The notes: a model not told the origin generated them from the sequence alone. Shown: positions 39,782 through 47,945, counted from the stretch's first letter. The stretch: 48,475 bases of DNA from CAYJRR01 sp964372275 [NCBI: uncultured bacterium] (GCA_964372275.1 CAYJRR010000017.1:1-48475), one strand, 5' to 3'. Numbers and translations are program-made.

Positions 39782-41320
39782 GTGAAGCGGCGAGATTTCC
39801 TCAAGCTGTCGGGGGCGGCCGGCGCGTCGGTCTCCTCCGGCTTGCTCGCCCGCCGTGCCCACGCCGCGCCCTTCGGCGAGTTCCCCACCTCCGCCGCCTC
39901 GCTCCTCCTCCCGCCCGAACGGCGCGCGACGCAGGTGCTGGAGATCTTCCTCTACGGGGGGCTGTCCTGCTGGGAGTCGCTCTACCTCGTCGACGACTAC
40001 GGCCAACCGACCGACCCGCAGTATCCGAACCAGCAGTTCTACACCTTCTCCGGAACCGGACCCGACAGCGTCTCGGCGGCGCGGTCGGCGTGCGGCATCG
40101 CGCCGCAGGAGCCGAACGGCGTCGACTTCGCGACCGACAGCCTCGGCAAGACGGTGGCGCTCGGGCCCTTCGCGCTGCCGCTCCGCAACCGCGCCGACCT
40201 CGTCGCCCGGATGCGGCTGATCGTGCAGCGTCACAACCTCGAGCCGCACGAAGCGGCGGTGCCGCTGGCGCTCACCGGGAAGCCGGTCGGTCACCCGTCG
40301 CTCGCCGGTCTCGGAAGCCACATCCAGCGCTACTTCCTCGACCGCGACACGACCGGACGGAAGTCCCCGTTCAGCTACGTCTTCGCCACCGGCGGGCTTC
40401 CCGGCGACAACGTCGCGGCGGCGGCGGCGACCGGGCTCCACCCGGGGATCGTCCGCCCGCTGATGATCAAGGTCGACAATGCGGCGCGCCTCTACGAGCT
40501 GCTCGAACGAGGCGCGCTCGGAACGGCGCAGGACCGCGCCCGCTACGACGCGCTGGTCGCCGTGCACGGCGAGCTGTTCCGGCGGCGCCTGCGCTTCGAC
40601 GGCCGCGGAGACGCGCTGCGCAGCCGCCGCTTCTCCAACCTCTCGCAGGCGGCGTCCGCCGTCGCCAACGCCGACAGCGTCGCCTCGGTGTTGGACCCGT
40701 CGCTGTTCCTCGCGCAGCCGGCAACCGTCTGCGGCGATTCGAAGTCGTCCGGGAACATCCCCGCGATGAGCCTGAAGACGGCGGCGCACCTGCTCACCCA
40801 CCCCACCGAGCCGGCCCGCTACGTCTGCGTCTCCGACACCGGCCTCTACGAGGCCTCCGGCGGCGGCGGGTACGACACCCACACCGACAACTCCCACGAC
40901 ACCGCGCGCAACCTGGTCAACGTGCTGCAGGAGCTGGCGGCGGTGGTGAACGAGCCGGGCGAGCTCGATCCGGACAAGATCGACCTCGACCGGACGCTGA
41001 TCGTCCTCAACACCGAGTTCGGCCGGACGCCGACGCGGCAGGGGGGCGGCAATGGACGCAATCATCATCCCTACGGCTACGTTTCGGCGTTGATCGGCGG
41101 TCCGATCGGCGAAGCGCAAAAGGGGATCCACGGCGCGATCGGACCCGACGGACGCGCCTCCACCTGGATGACGCCGGCCGAGGCGCGGATCGCGGCGCTC
41201 CTGGCGATGGGGATCTGGCCCTTCTCCCCCGAGGCGTTCTTCGTCTCCGACGTGCAAGGGGTGTCGACCGAGCCCGACGCCGCCGCCAGCGTCCTCGATC
41301 GCGCGCTGGGGGGGCTGTAG
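39782..41320 (+). CDS. DUF1501 family protein, Tat-exported
   Basis: The 512-residue protein has a twin-arginine signal KRRDFLKLSG and a cleavage region near AHA-A. The mature part follows the DUF1501 fold (alkaline-phosphatase/sulfatase-like). Conserved-looking sections are VLEIFLYGGLSCWESL, YDTHTDNSHDTARNL, LIVLNTEFGRTP and GRNHHPYGY. In Planctomycetes and Myxococcota such proteins are commonly encoded beside a cytochrome-c-like or DUF1549/DUF1800-type partner, as here; the substrate is not established. The GTG start is 2 nt behind GGAGGGG. The next gene starts 1 nt after its stop. Confidence 0.92.
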   Translation: MKRRDFLKLSGAAGASVSSGLLARRAHAAPFGEFPTSAASLLLPPERRATQVLEIFLYGGLSCWESLYLVDDYGQPTDPQYPNQQFYTFSGTGPDSVSAARSACGIAPQEPNGVDFATDSLGKTVALGPFALPLRNRADLVARMRLIVQRHNLEPHEAAVPLALTGKPVGHPSLAGLGSHIQRYFLDRDTTGRKSPFSYVFATGGLPGDNVAAAAATGLHPGIVRPLMIKVDNAARLYELLERGALGTAQDRARYDALVAVHGELFRRRLRFDGRGDALRSRRFSNLSQAASAVANADSVASVLDPSLFLAQPATVCGDSKSSGNIPAMSLKTAAHLLTHPTEPARYVCVSDTGLYEASGGGGYDTHTDNSHDTARNLVNVLQELAAVVNEPGELDPDKIDLDRTLIVLNTEFGRTPTRQGGGNGRNHHPYGYVSALIGGPIGEAQKGIHGAIGPDGRASTWMTPAEARIAALLAMGIWPFSPEAFFVSDVQGVSTEPDAAASVLDRALGGL

Positions 41321-41321
41321 C

Positions 41322-43199
41322 ATGTCGGGCTGGCGCCGCGGGCTCGCTCTCGCGCTGTTCCCGGCGATCGCCGGCTGCGCCGGCGGGTGCGAAGAGAAGC
41401 GCGACCGCGACGACGGAAGCCTCCTCGAGTGCCAAGCGTCGATGCCGGCGTTCGTCCGCAACGCCCACCTCGCGATCCTGGGTTCCCGGCCGCTCGGGGC
41501 CGCGGAGGTGAGCGACTACCTGCTGCTCGCGAGCGGAGGGGACGCCGCCGCCGCGCGGACCGCCGTCGTGGAGGCCCTGTTCGAGCGCGACGAGTTCGTC
41601 GACCGCTGGACCGACCACCTGATGGACGCGCTGCGGGTGCAGCGGATCGACGACCAGGAAATGTCCCCCTGTTACGCCCAGGAGCTGCGCGCCGACGACG
41701 ACGGCGCGCTCGCGCGGCACGTGCGGGACACCTTCGCCACCGACGAAGGGGACGGCCTCGGCGAGTTCACGATGCGCGACCTCCTCGAGTCGGCGATCCG
41801 CGGCGACGACCTCTCCACCGCCTACCGCGCCCATCTCTTCCCGATGGTCGCCTACACCACCGCGGCGGCGAACGTCGACACGGTCGAAGCGGAGCTGGCG
41901 CGCCGCGAGGACTACGGCGCCGTCTTCGACGCCGCCTACCTGAATCGGGACCTGGTCTGCCTCGGCTGCCACAACAGCGAGTCGTCGGTCACCTTCTCCG
42001 AGAACGACGCCGAGAACCGCCATTGGCCGCTGCCCGGCCATTTCGAGAAGTCGCTCTTCGGAGCCTCGACCGGGGTGGAGCCGGAGCGCGCCCACGCCGT
42101 CTTCCGCTACGACGGGTTCGTGCGGAACTTCGGCGAGCGCCCCTGGGGCTGGGCCCCCGAGTGCGGCGACTACGATCCGGTGCCGAACGACCTCGATCCG
42201 GCCGGCATCGACGCCAAGTTCGGCGCGATCACCGGACAGCGGGTGACGGTCTACGACCTCGAAGCATCGCTCAAACGCGGGGTCGACGCCCTCGCGTCCA
42301 ACGGACTGCGGATCTCCCCCGCCGGCGAGATCGACGATCCCGACCAGGCGTTCGCCTACCTCGTCGGCGCGACTGTGGCCGAGGGGGTGTGGGAGGAGGT
42401 GATCGGTTCGCCGCTGACGATCGCCAACTACTTCCCGCGGAACGAAGCGTCGCGGGACGTGCTCCGCTCGATCACCGACACCTTCGTCCGCAGCCACTTC
42501 TCGCTCAAGGCGCTGCTCGCCGAGATCGTCGCCAGTCCCTACTTCTCGCGGAGCGCCCCGGAGAACGGCTGCGGCGCCGCGTACGACCTGCCGAACGTGT
42601 ACGACCCGTGGGTGGTCGGCGAGGACGACCCGGAGTTGCGGCACAACGGCACCGCCGACGGCGTCGCCGACCTCTCCGGCCGGACGCTGGTGCGGTCGGT
42701 CTACCGCGCGCTGGAGTGGAACCTGCCGACGCACTGGACCTTCCCCAACGGATCCGAGACCGAGTTCCAGCGCGGAATCGGCCTCTACCTGAAGAACGGC
42801 GAGCCCGGCTTCCGCGGGCTCGACTTCCAGGCGCGCCTCACCTGGGAGGACCGATTCGGCGCGTGCCAGAAACCGTCCGGCGCCGCCGACTTCGTCGACC
42901 GGCTCACCGATCCGGCCGCGTTGCAGGGCGGCGCGACGGTGAAGGACGTGGTGATCGCGCTGAAGGACCGGATCCTGAACGACGCGCGGCTCGACGAGCT
43001 CCCGGTCGCCGACGGCGGCAGCGGCGAGGCCGAGGCGGTCGAAGCACTGGTGGGCTCGAGCCTCGAGGATCCCGCGTCGGGCGTTTCGGGTCTCGAATCC
43101 AGGGTGCGCAAGCTGTGCGGCGCCTACCTCTCCACTCCCCAGTTCCTTCTCGGGGGCCTGGCCCACGATCGGGTCGACCCCGTCCCCGCCGTGCCGTAG
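41322..43199 (+). CDS. CxxCH-containing lipoprotein, partner of the DUF1501 protein
   Basis: The 625-residue product has a lipoprotein signal ending at Cys 19 (FPAIAGC). One haem-c binding motif CLGCH at 213-217 lies in a segment reading NRDLVCLGCHNSE. The C-terminal half contains the helical block SITDTFVRSHFSLKALLAEI, reminiscent of the DUF1549/DUF1800-type proteins that pair with DUF1501. A covalently bound haem would make it a redox partner exposed at the outer membrane (inference). The ATG overlaps the end region of the DUF1501 gene (1 nt gap), so both are made from one mRNA. Confidence 0.82.
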   Translation: MSGWRRGLALALFPAIAGCAGGCEEKRDRDDGSLLECQASMPAFVRNAHLAILGSRPLGAAEVSDYLLLASGGDAAAARTAVVEALFERDEFVDRWTDHLMDALRVQRIDDQEMSPCYAQELRADDDGALARHVRDTFATDEGDGLGEFTMRDLLESAIRGDDLSTAYRAHLFPMVAYTTAAANVDTVEAELARREDYGAVFDAAYLNRDLVCLGCHNSESSVTFSENDAENRHWPLPGHFEKSLFGASTGVEPERAHAVFRYDGFVRNFGERPWGWAPECGDYDPVPNDLDPAGIDAKFGAITGQRVTVYDLEASLKRGVDALASNGLRISPAGEIDDPDQAFAYLVGATVAEGVWEEVIGSPLTIANYFPRNEASRDVLRSITDTFVRSHFSLKALLAEIVASPYFSRSAPENGCGAAYDLPNVYDPWVVGEDDPELRHNGTADGVADLSGRTLVRSVYRALEWNLPTHWTFPNGSETEFQRGIGLYLKNGEPGFRGLDFQARLTWEDRFGACQKPSGAADFVDRLTDPAALQGGATVKDVVIALKDRILNDARLDELPVADGGSGEAEAVEALVGSSLEDPASGVSGLESRVRKLCGAYLSTPQFLLGGLAHDRVDPVPAVP

Positions 43200-43231
43200 C
43201 CCGGAGAGCGTCGTTGACCTCCTCCAGGCGG

Positions 43232-44038
43232 TCAGGGGAGCGCGGGACCGGCGGCGCCCCAGACGGTCGCCGGACCGCCGGTGAAGGTTCCGAGGATCGT
43301 CGCCTGGCCCGTCGTTTCGTCGACGCGCGCCAGGCGCGGAGGATAGGCGGCGAGCAGCGCATAGAGCTCGCCGTCGCAGCCGTAGTCCAGGCCGTATGCC
43401 TGCGGCGATCCGAGATCCCCCACCGTCTCGACCGATCCGGCGGCGGTGTCGAAGGCCACGAGCTGGTCGTTGGCGTTTGATCCTTGGGCGGCGAACGCGC
43501 GCGTCGCGCTGACGGCGGCGATGTCGCCGGAGAACCAGCCGGCGGGGAGGGAGCCCCAGCTTTCCTGTGCGCCGGTCCCGAGATCGACCGCCACCATCTG
43601 GTTCCCGCCACCGACGAGCAGCCGTCCGTCCGGCAGCGAGTCGAGCGAGTTCATCCCGGCGACCCAGGCGCCGGCGTCGATGATCGTGGCGGCGCCGGTC
43701 GACGGATTGACCTGGTAGGTGTTCGAGAAGCTGATCCCGATCAACCCATTCGCGGGGGTGATCGCGATGTCGGTGAGGCCGGGGATGCCGGTCGGGCCGA
43801 CGACGGTTGCGGAGACCGTCTCCGGGTCGATCACCCACAAGCTGCTGTCGGAGTCGACCGCATAGAACATGCAGGGTTCCGGCGTGGCGGTCGGCGAGGG
43901 CTCCGGCGTCGGCTCGTCGCTCGGGGTCGGCGACGGCGTCTCGAACGCCGGGTCGGATTCGCCGACGATCGAGCTGTCATTGCAGCCGATCGAAAGGCCG
44001 CCGAGCAGAACGGCCATCCGTGCGGGTCGAAGGTCCAT
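43232..44038 (-). CDS. lipoprotein with Pro/Thr linker and beta-propeller-like domain
   Basis: The 268-residue product has a lipoprotein signal (MAVLLGGLSIGC, Cys 19) and a Pro/Thr/Glu-rich linker (about 33-56). The domain of about 210 residues has regular blades such as LWVIDPETVSATVVGPTG, QMVAVDLGTG and QLVAFDTAAG, a YncE/PQQ-like pattern for binding rather than catalysis. The start is fixed by the Shine-Dalgarno sequence GAGGGG, which is itself folded into a hairpin (44044-44060), and by the promoter at 44064-44092. A TetR-type operator overlaps the promoter, so regulation by a repressor is likely. It converges with the CxxCH lipoprotein gene, 32 nt apart. Confidence 0.82.
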   Translation of the reverse strand: MDLRPARMAVLLGGLSIGCNDSSIVGESDPAFETPSPTPSDEPTPEPSPTATPEPCMFYAVDSDSSLWVIDPETVSATVVGPTGIPGLTDIAITPANGLIGISFSNTYQVNPSTGAATIIDAGAWVAGMNSLDSLPDGRLLVGGGNQMVAVDLGTGAQESWGSLPAGWFSGDIAAVSATRAFAAQGSNANDQLVAFDTAAGSVETVGDLGSPQAYGLDYGCDGELYALLAAYPPRLARVDETTGQATILGTFTGGPATVWGAAGPALP

Positions 44039-44043
44039 CGGCC

Positions 44044-44060
44044 CCCCTCTCGAAGAGGGG
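44044..44060 (-). promoter_or_regulatory. hairpin masking the Shine-Dalgarno sequence of the 44038 gene
   Basis: A 7-bp perfect stem, CCCCTCT and AGAGGGG, with a 3-nt loop, ends 5 nt before the ATG. The 3' arm AGAGGGG is the ribosome-binding site, so it is hidden when the stem is closed. The predicted transcription start is about at the 5' arm. This could be a temperature- or protein-controlled translation switch, or a stability element. Confidence 0.55.
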
Positions 44061-44063
44061 CGC

Positions 44064-44099
44064 ACCGTAGCACACTCGACATGAATGAACAATCACTCA
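44064..44099 (-). promoter_or_regulatory. promoter with overlapping TetR-type operator
   Basis: On the minus strand a -35 box TTGTTC (44092-44087) and a -10 box TACGGT (44069-44064) are 17 nt apart. The inverted repeat TGAATGA-ACAA-TCACTCA (44082-44099, one mismatch between arms) overlaps the -35 box. TGAATGA half-sites of this kind are typical operators of TetR/FadR-like repressors. No such regulator is encoded in the window. Confidence 0.6.
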
Positions 44100-44151
44100 C
44101 GAGCGCCCGGAACCTCCGTTCGCAATTTCGGGTTCACCGTTCCGTACCGCC

Positions 44152-45048
44152 CTACGAGCAGCCGCCCGACGGGTCGACGTTGCCGTGGGCGTCTCCGAAC
44201 GTGTCGCCGTACATCGTGCCGTGGAGATCGCCGTAGCGATCACCGAACTGATCGCCGTAGAAATCGCCGTGCTGGTCTCCGTAGTGATCGCCGAAGAGGT
44301 TTCCGAAGCGGTTCCCGTAGAGAGTCCCGTGAAGGTCTCCGAACTGGTCGCCGTACAGGTCTCCGTGGATGTCTCCGTAGACGTCTCCGAACAGGTCGCC
44401 GTAGATGGCGCCGACGCCGTCCGGGCAATCGTCGCCGTCGATGTCGCCCCCGCCGGCGCTGCCGTCGCCGCCATCGCTGCCACCACCGCTCCCGTCGTCA
44501 CCGCCGCCACTCCCGTCGTCCCCGTCATCGCCGCCGTCCCCGCCGGTTCCGCCGTCGCCGTCACCGCCGTCCAGCACGCGGAAGTTGTCGGTCCGACTCT
44601 CCGACGGCTTGAAGCCGCTTTTCACCCCCGGCCCTGACGCCGGGTAGAGCTCCGCCTTCATCGCCCACGCCTTGTAGACGGTGTTCGGGCTGTTCCCGAA
44701 CGGCGCCAGCGCGAGGAGCTCGGTGAACTCTCCCCTCGACACCTCGACCGTCTTCAGTGGCAGCGGCGAGAGGAGCGTTTCGCCCGACGGATCGGTCACG
44801 CCGACGACGTAGGTCCCGTCCGGAAGCCCCGCCGCGCCGGGCTGCGCCGGCCCACCGTTCAGGTGCACCTCCGATCTGTTCGAGAAGGTGTTCTCCTGCA
44901 CGCGGCTTCCGCTGCCGTCCGTGACGAAGATCGCCCCTTGCAGTTGAATCGCCGACCCGAGCCCCGACAGCGGATCGAATCCGGCGCACCCGACGACGAT
45001 GACGCCACCCGAAAGAACGGCCCAGACCGCTCCGACGATCGCGCGCAT
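44152..45048 (-). CDS. lipoprotein with Gly/Asp linker and [Y/F/H]-G-[D/N/T]-x tetrad repeats
   Basis: The 298-residue product has a signal ending at Cys 21 (VIVVGC) and a compact domain (about 22-155) resembling a carboxypeptidase-regulatory/transthyretin-like beta-sandwich (LPDGTYVVGVTDPSGE). A linker of about 50 residues made almost only of Gly, Asp and Ser follows, then 19 uninterrupted tetrads (216-291) of the form aromatic or His-Gly-Asp-x, and a final DPSGGCS. The tail could form a repetitive beta-solenoid or a cation-binding array (inference). GGAGGT stands 7 nt before the ATG. It is divergent from the RNase H gene. Confidence 0.8.
   Translation of the reverse strand: MRAIVGAVWAVLSGGVIVVGCAGFDPLSGLGSAIQLQGAIFVTDGSGSRVQENTFSNRSEVHLNGGPAQPGAAGLPDGTYVVGVTDPSGETLLSPLPLKTVEVSRGEFTELLALAPFGNSPNTVYKAWAMKAELYPASGPGVKSGFKPSESRTDNFRVLDGGDGDGGTGGDGGDDGDDGSGGGDDGSGGGSDGGDGSAGGGDIDGDDCPDGVGAIYGDLFGDVYGDIHGDLYGDQFGDLHGTLYGNRFGNLFGDHYGDQHGDFYGDQFGDRYGDLHGTMYGDTFGDAHGNVDPSGGCS
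44176..44403 (-). repeat. 12-nt coding minisatellite, 19 units
   Basis: Nineteen consecutive 12-nt units each encode one [Y/F/H]-G-[D/N/T]-x tetrad of the lipoprotein gene. The first residue runs Y, F, Y, H, Y, F, H, Y, F, F, Y, H, Y, F, Y, H, Y, F, H. Larger blocks recur, for example YGDQFGD twice and HGT-x-YG twice, pointing to expansion by duplication. No frame break occurs. Confidence 0.9.
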
Positions 45049-45187
45049 GTTGGTCACCTCCCGTGCCCGGCAGGTCGACGATTCGACGGCCTGCACGCCG
45101 ACTTCATTCGGCCGGCCGAACCGGCTGTCGACGCAGAGAAATTCCCTTCGACGACCGGCGACGGTCGCCGTCCAGAGCGCGCGACGA

Positions 45188-45193
45188 TAGACT
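45188..45193 (+). promoter_or_regulatory. TAGACT -10 element before the rnhA gene
   Basis: TAGACT ends 8 nt before the GTG at 45202; the 8 nt between are GC-only and have no Shine-Dalgarno sequence. This is consistent with a leaderless or nearly leaderless transcript. Confidence 0.45.
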
Positions 45194-45201
45194 TCGCGCG
45201 C

Positions 45202-45921
45202 GTGCGACGAGCGCTCCTGTTCACCGATGGCGCATGCTCCGGCAACCCCGGCCCCGGGGGATGGGCCGCGATCGTGCGCCTCCCCGACGGAACGGTCCGC
45301 GAGCTCGGCGGATGCGATCCGCGAACGACCAACAACCGGATGGAGTTGATCGCGACGATCGAGGGTTTGCGCGCGGTCGAGTCGCTGCCCGAGCTCCCGG
45401 TCGACCTCTACACCGATTCGACGTACGTCATCTCCGGAATCACGCAGTGGGTCCACGGCTGGAAGCGCAAGGGCTGGACGAAGGCCGACGGCGAACCGGT
45501 TCTGAACCGCGATCTGTGGGAGACGCTCGACCGCCTGAACGCCATGCGCCGCGGCGAAGGCGCGGTGGCGTGGCAGTTCGTCCGCGGGCACTCCGGCAAT
45601 CCCGGGAACGAGCGCTGCGATGCGATCTCGGTCGCCTTTTCCCGCGGCGACAGGCCACCGCTCTACCGCGGTCCGGAGACCGGGTACGACGTCGACCTGT
45701 CGATCGTCCCCGCCGCGGCCCCGCCCCCCGCGCTGCGCGCGAAGGAGCGACGCGCCCCATCGGGAAAACCGGTCTACCTGAGCTACCTCGACGGCCGCCT
45801 CGAGCGACACGCCACCTGGAACGAGTGCCAGGCGCGCGTCCGCGGACGCTCGAACGCCCGCTTCCGCAAGGTCACGAGTCCCGAGGAAGAGAAGGTCGTG
45901 CTGAAGAGTTGGGGACTCTAG
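45202..45921 (+). CDS. rnhA: ribonuclease HI with C-terminal hybrid-binding domain
   Basis: This 239-residue enzyme cuts the RNA strand of RNA-DNA hybrids. Residues 1-150 are RNase HI with all catalytic residues: Asp9 (FTDGACSGNPGPGG), Glu48 (NNRMEL), Asp72 (YTDSTYV), His130 and Asp140 (RGHSGNPGNERCD). Residues 187-239 (YLSYLDGRLERHATWNECQA) match the small hybrid-binding/viroplasmin-like domain, which sits at the N-terminus in eukaryotic RNase H1; here it is C-terminal. A Pro/Ala linker joins the two. The GTG at 45202 fits the family N-terminus and the -10 hexamer 8 nt upstream. Confidence 0.93.
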   Translation: MRRALLFTDGACSGNPGPGGWAAIVRLPDGTVRELGGCDPRTTNNRMELIATIEGLRAVESLPELPVDLYTDSTYVISGITQWVHGWKRKGWTKADGEPVLNRDLWETLDRLNAMRRGEGAVAWQFVRGHSGNPGNERCDAISVAFSRGDRPPLYRGPETGYDVDLSIVPAAAPPPALRAKERRAPSGKPVYLSYLDGRLERHATWNECQARVRGRSNARFRKVTSPEEEKVVLKSWGL

Positions 45922-45985
45922 CGGACCGGTCCCGCGAGCCGGGGGCTCCAAAGCGGGCGGACGCTGTGCTACCACTCCCCACTTC

Positions 45986-47080
45986 ATGAAGCTCGGGATC
46001 GTCGGTCTCCCCAACGTCGGCAAGTCGACGCTGTTCAACGCGCTCACCGCGGTCGGCGCGCCGGCGGAGAACTATCCGTTCTGCACCGTCGACCCGAACG
46101 TCGGCGTCGTCGAGGTGCCCGATCCGCGGCTCGACGTGCTCGAACAGAAGGTGAAGCCCAAGAAGAAGGTGCCGGCGACGGTGCAGTTCGTCGACATCGC
46201 GGGTCTGGTCAAAGGGGCCTCCGCCGGCGAGGGGCTCGGCAACCAGTTCCTGGCGCACATCCGCGAGACCGACGCCATCGTCCACGTGGTGCGGTGCTTC
46301 GACGATCCGAACGTGGTCCACGTGATGGGCGGAGTCGATCCGGTGCGCGACCGGGAGATCATCAACCTGGAGCTGGCGCTCGCCGACCTGCAGAGCCTCG
46401 AGAAGCGGCTGGAGAAGACGAAGAAGGCGGCCAAGGTCGGGAACAAGGAGGTGCTGGCGGAGCTCGCGCTGCTGGAGCGCGCGCAGGCGGAGCTGTCGAA
46501 CGGACGGCCGGCGCGCCTCGCCGACCTCGACGACGAGCAACGCAAGATCGTCTCGACCTTCGGCCTCCTGACGGCGAAGCCGGTCCTCTACCTCGCCAAC
46601 GTGGCGGAGGACGACCTCGACGGAAACGGACCGCACGTGGCGGCGCTCCGGAAGGCGGTCGAGGCGTCGGGCGAGCGGGCGGAGATCATCCCGATCTGCT
46701 CCAAGATCGAGGCCGAGCTGGCCGAGCTCGACCCGAGCGAGCGCGCGGAGTTCCTCCGCTCGCTCGGTGTCAAGGAACCCGGATTGAACCGCCTCATCCG
46801 CTCCGGCTACCGGCTGCTCGGCCTCCAGACCTACTTCACCGCCGGCGAGCCGGAAGTGCGCGCCTGGACGGTGCCGGTCGGGGCCAAGGCGCCGCAGGCG
46901 GCCGGGGTGATCCATTCCGACTTCGAGCGCGGCTTCATCCGCGCGGAGACGGTCGGCTACGCCGACTTCGAACGGCTCGGAAGCCTGAAGGCAGCGCGCG
47001 AGCAGGGACTGATGCGCTCCGAAGGAAAGGACTACGTCGTCGCCGACGGCGACATCCTCCTGTTCCGGTTCAACGTCTGA
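45986..47080 (+). CDS. ychF: ribosome-binding ATPase/GTPase YchF (Ola1/Obg family)
   Basis: The 364-residue length and sequence are those of YchF, a cytoplasmic P-loop ATPase that binds the ribosome and modulates stress responses. G1 GLPNVGKST lies at residues 7-15, G3 is DIAGLVKGASAGEGLGNQFL and the G4 position reads YLANVAEDD (the altered NxxE form that favours ATP over GTP). The helical domain (about 130-195) and the TGS domain at the C-terminus (TYFTAGEPEVRAWTV to VADGDILLFRFNV) are complete. TACCAC lies 10 nt upstream of the ATG and no Shine-Dalgarno sequence is seen. It begins 64 nt after rnhA. Confidence 0.97.
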   Translation: MKLGIVGLPNVGKSTLFNALTAVGAPAENYPFCTVDPNVGVVEVPDPRLDVLEQKVKPKKKVPATVQFVDIAGLVKGASAGEGLGNQFLAHIRETDAIVHVVRCFDDPNVVHVMGGVDPVRDREIINLELALADLQSLEKRLEKTKKAAKVGNKEVLAELALLERAQAELSNGRPARLADLDDEQRKIVSTFGLLTAKPVLYLANVAEDDLDGNGPHVAALRKAVEASGERAEIIPICSKIEAELAELDPSERAEFLRSLGVKEPGLNRLIRSGYRLLGLQTYFTAGEPEVRAWTVPVGAKAPQAAGVIHSDFERGFIRAETVGYADFERLGSLKAAREQGLMRSEGKDYVVADGDILLFRFNV

Positions 47081-47117
47081 TGGCGGGAACCTCGCACCGG
47101 CTCCGGATCCACGCCTG

Positions 47118-47945
47118 ATGGGACTCCTCGAGCTCGTCCTCCTCGGGATCGTCCAGGGGCTGACCGAGTTCTTGCCGATCTCCAGCGACGGGCACCTGGC
47201 GTTGGCGCAGCGCCTCTTCGGCGCGGAGAGCCCGAGCCTCGCGATCACGGTTGCGCTGCACGCCGGGACGCTCGCCGCGGTCGTCGTCTACTTCCGAGGC
47301 GACCTTGCGCGAATCGTGCGGTCGCTGCCGGCCGTGCTCGCGCGCAAGGCCCCGGTGGCCGACCGGCGTCTGGCGTGGGCCATTGCCGTCGGTTCGGTCC
47401 CGACGGCGATACTGGGGCTCGCGCTCAAGGGGCCGACCGCGGTGATGAGCGAGGACCTGCTCGCGATCGCCGCGTGCCTTTCGGTGTCGGGGCTGTGGAA
47501 CGGGATCGTCGTGCTGCGCGCGCGCGGTATGCCCGCCGCAGGCGCGACCGGCGCCTCGGGAACGCGCGGGGCGGAGACGTTGAGCGCCGCGGACGCGCTG
47601 GCGATCGGCGCGGTGCAGGGGTTGGCGGTGCTGCCCGGCCTTTCGAGGAGCGCCTCCACGATCGGGATGGGGGTGGCGCTGGGGCTCTCCCGCGACGTCG
47701 CCGCGCGCTTCTCCTTCCTGCTGTCGCTGCCCGCCGTGGCCGGAGCGCTCCTGCTCGAGGCGAAAGACCTGTCGGGGCTCCCGGCCGAGGCGATCGTCCC
47801 GGTGGCAGTCGGTGTCGCCGTCTCCTTCGCGGTCGGCATGCTGGCGCTTCGGCTGCTGTTCGCGGTGCTACGCCGCGGGCGGTTCGACCTGTTCGCCTAC
47901 TACTGCTTTGCGCTCGCCGCCTTCCTCGCCTGGCGCGCGACGTAA
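47118..47945 (+). CDS. uppP: undecaprenyl-diphosphatase UppP (BacA)
   Basis: The 275-residue integral membrane enzyme recycles undecaprenyl pyrophosphate for peptidoglycan and lipopolysaccharide synthesis and can confer bacitracin resistance. The family motifs QGLTEFLPISSDGHL (13-27, with the catalytic Glu) and PGLSRSASTIGMG (about 173-185, with the catalytic Arg/Ser) are intact, as are seven to eight helices. An insertion of about 20 residues rich in Ala/Gly/Thr (about 136-155) sits in a loop. It starts 37 nt after ychF on the same strand, so co-transcription is likely. Confidence 0.96.
   Translation: MGLLELVLLGIVQGLTEFLPISSDGHLALAQRLFGAESPSLAITVALHAGTLAAVVVYFRGDLARIVRSLPAVLARKAPVADRRLAWAIAVGSVPTAILGLALKGPTAVMSEDLLAIAACLSVSGLWNGIVVLRARGMPAAGATGASGTRGAETLSAADALAIGAVQGLAVLPGLSRSASTIGMGVALGLSRDVAARFSFLLSLPAVAGALLLEAKDLSGLPAEAIVPVAVGVAVSFAVGMLALRLLFAVLRRGRFDLFAYYCFALAAFLAWRAT

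Noticed and set aside
39445-39888. 147-codon minus-strand frame in the gap before the DUF1501 gene
   Set aside because: It overlaps the DUF1501 start, is Arg/Pro-rich and has no ribosome site or domain.
44176-44403. CRISPR-like appearance of the 12-nt repeats
   Set aside because: The units are contiguous, in frame, encode a regular tetrapeptide and have no spacers.
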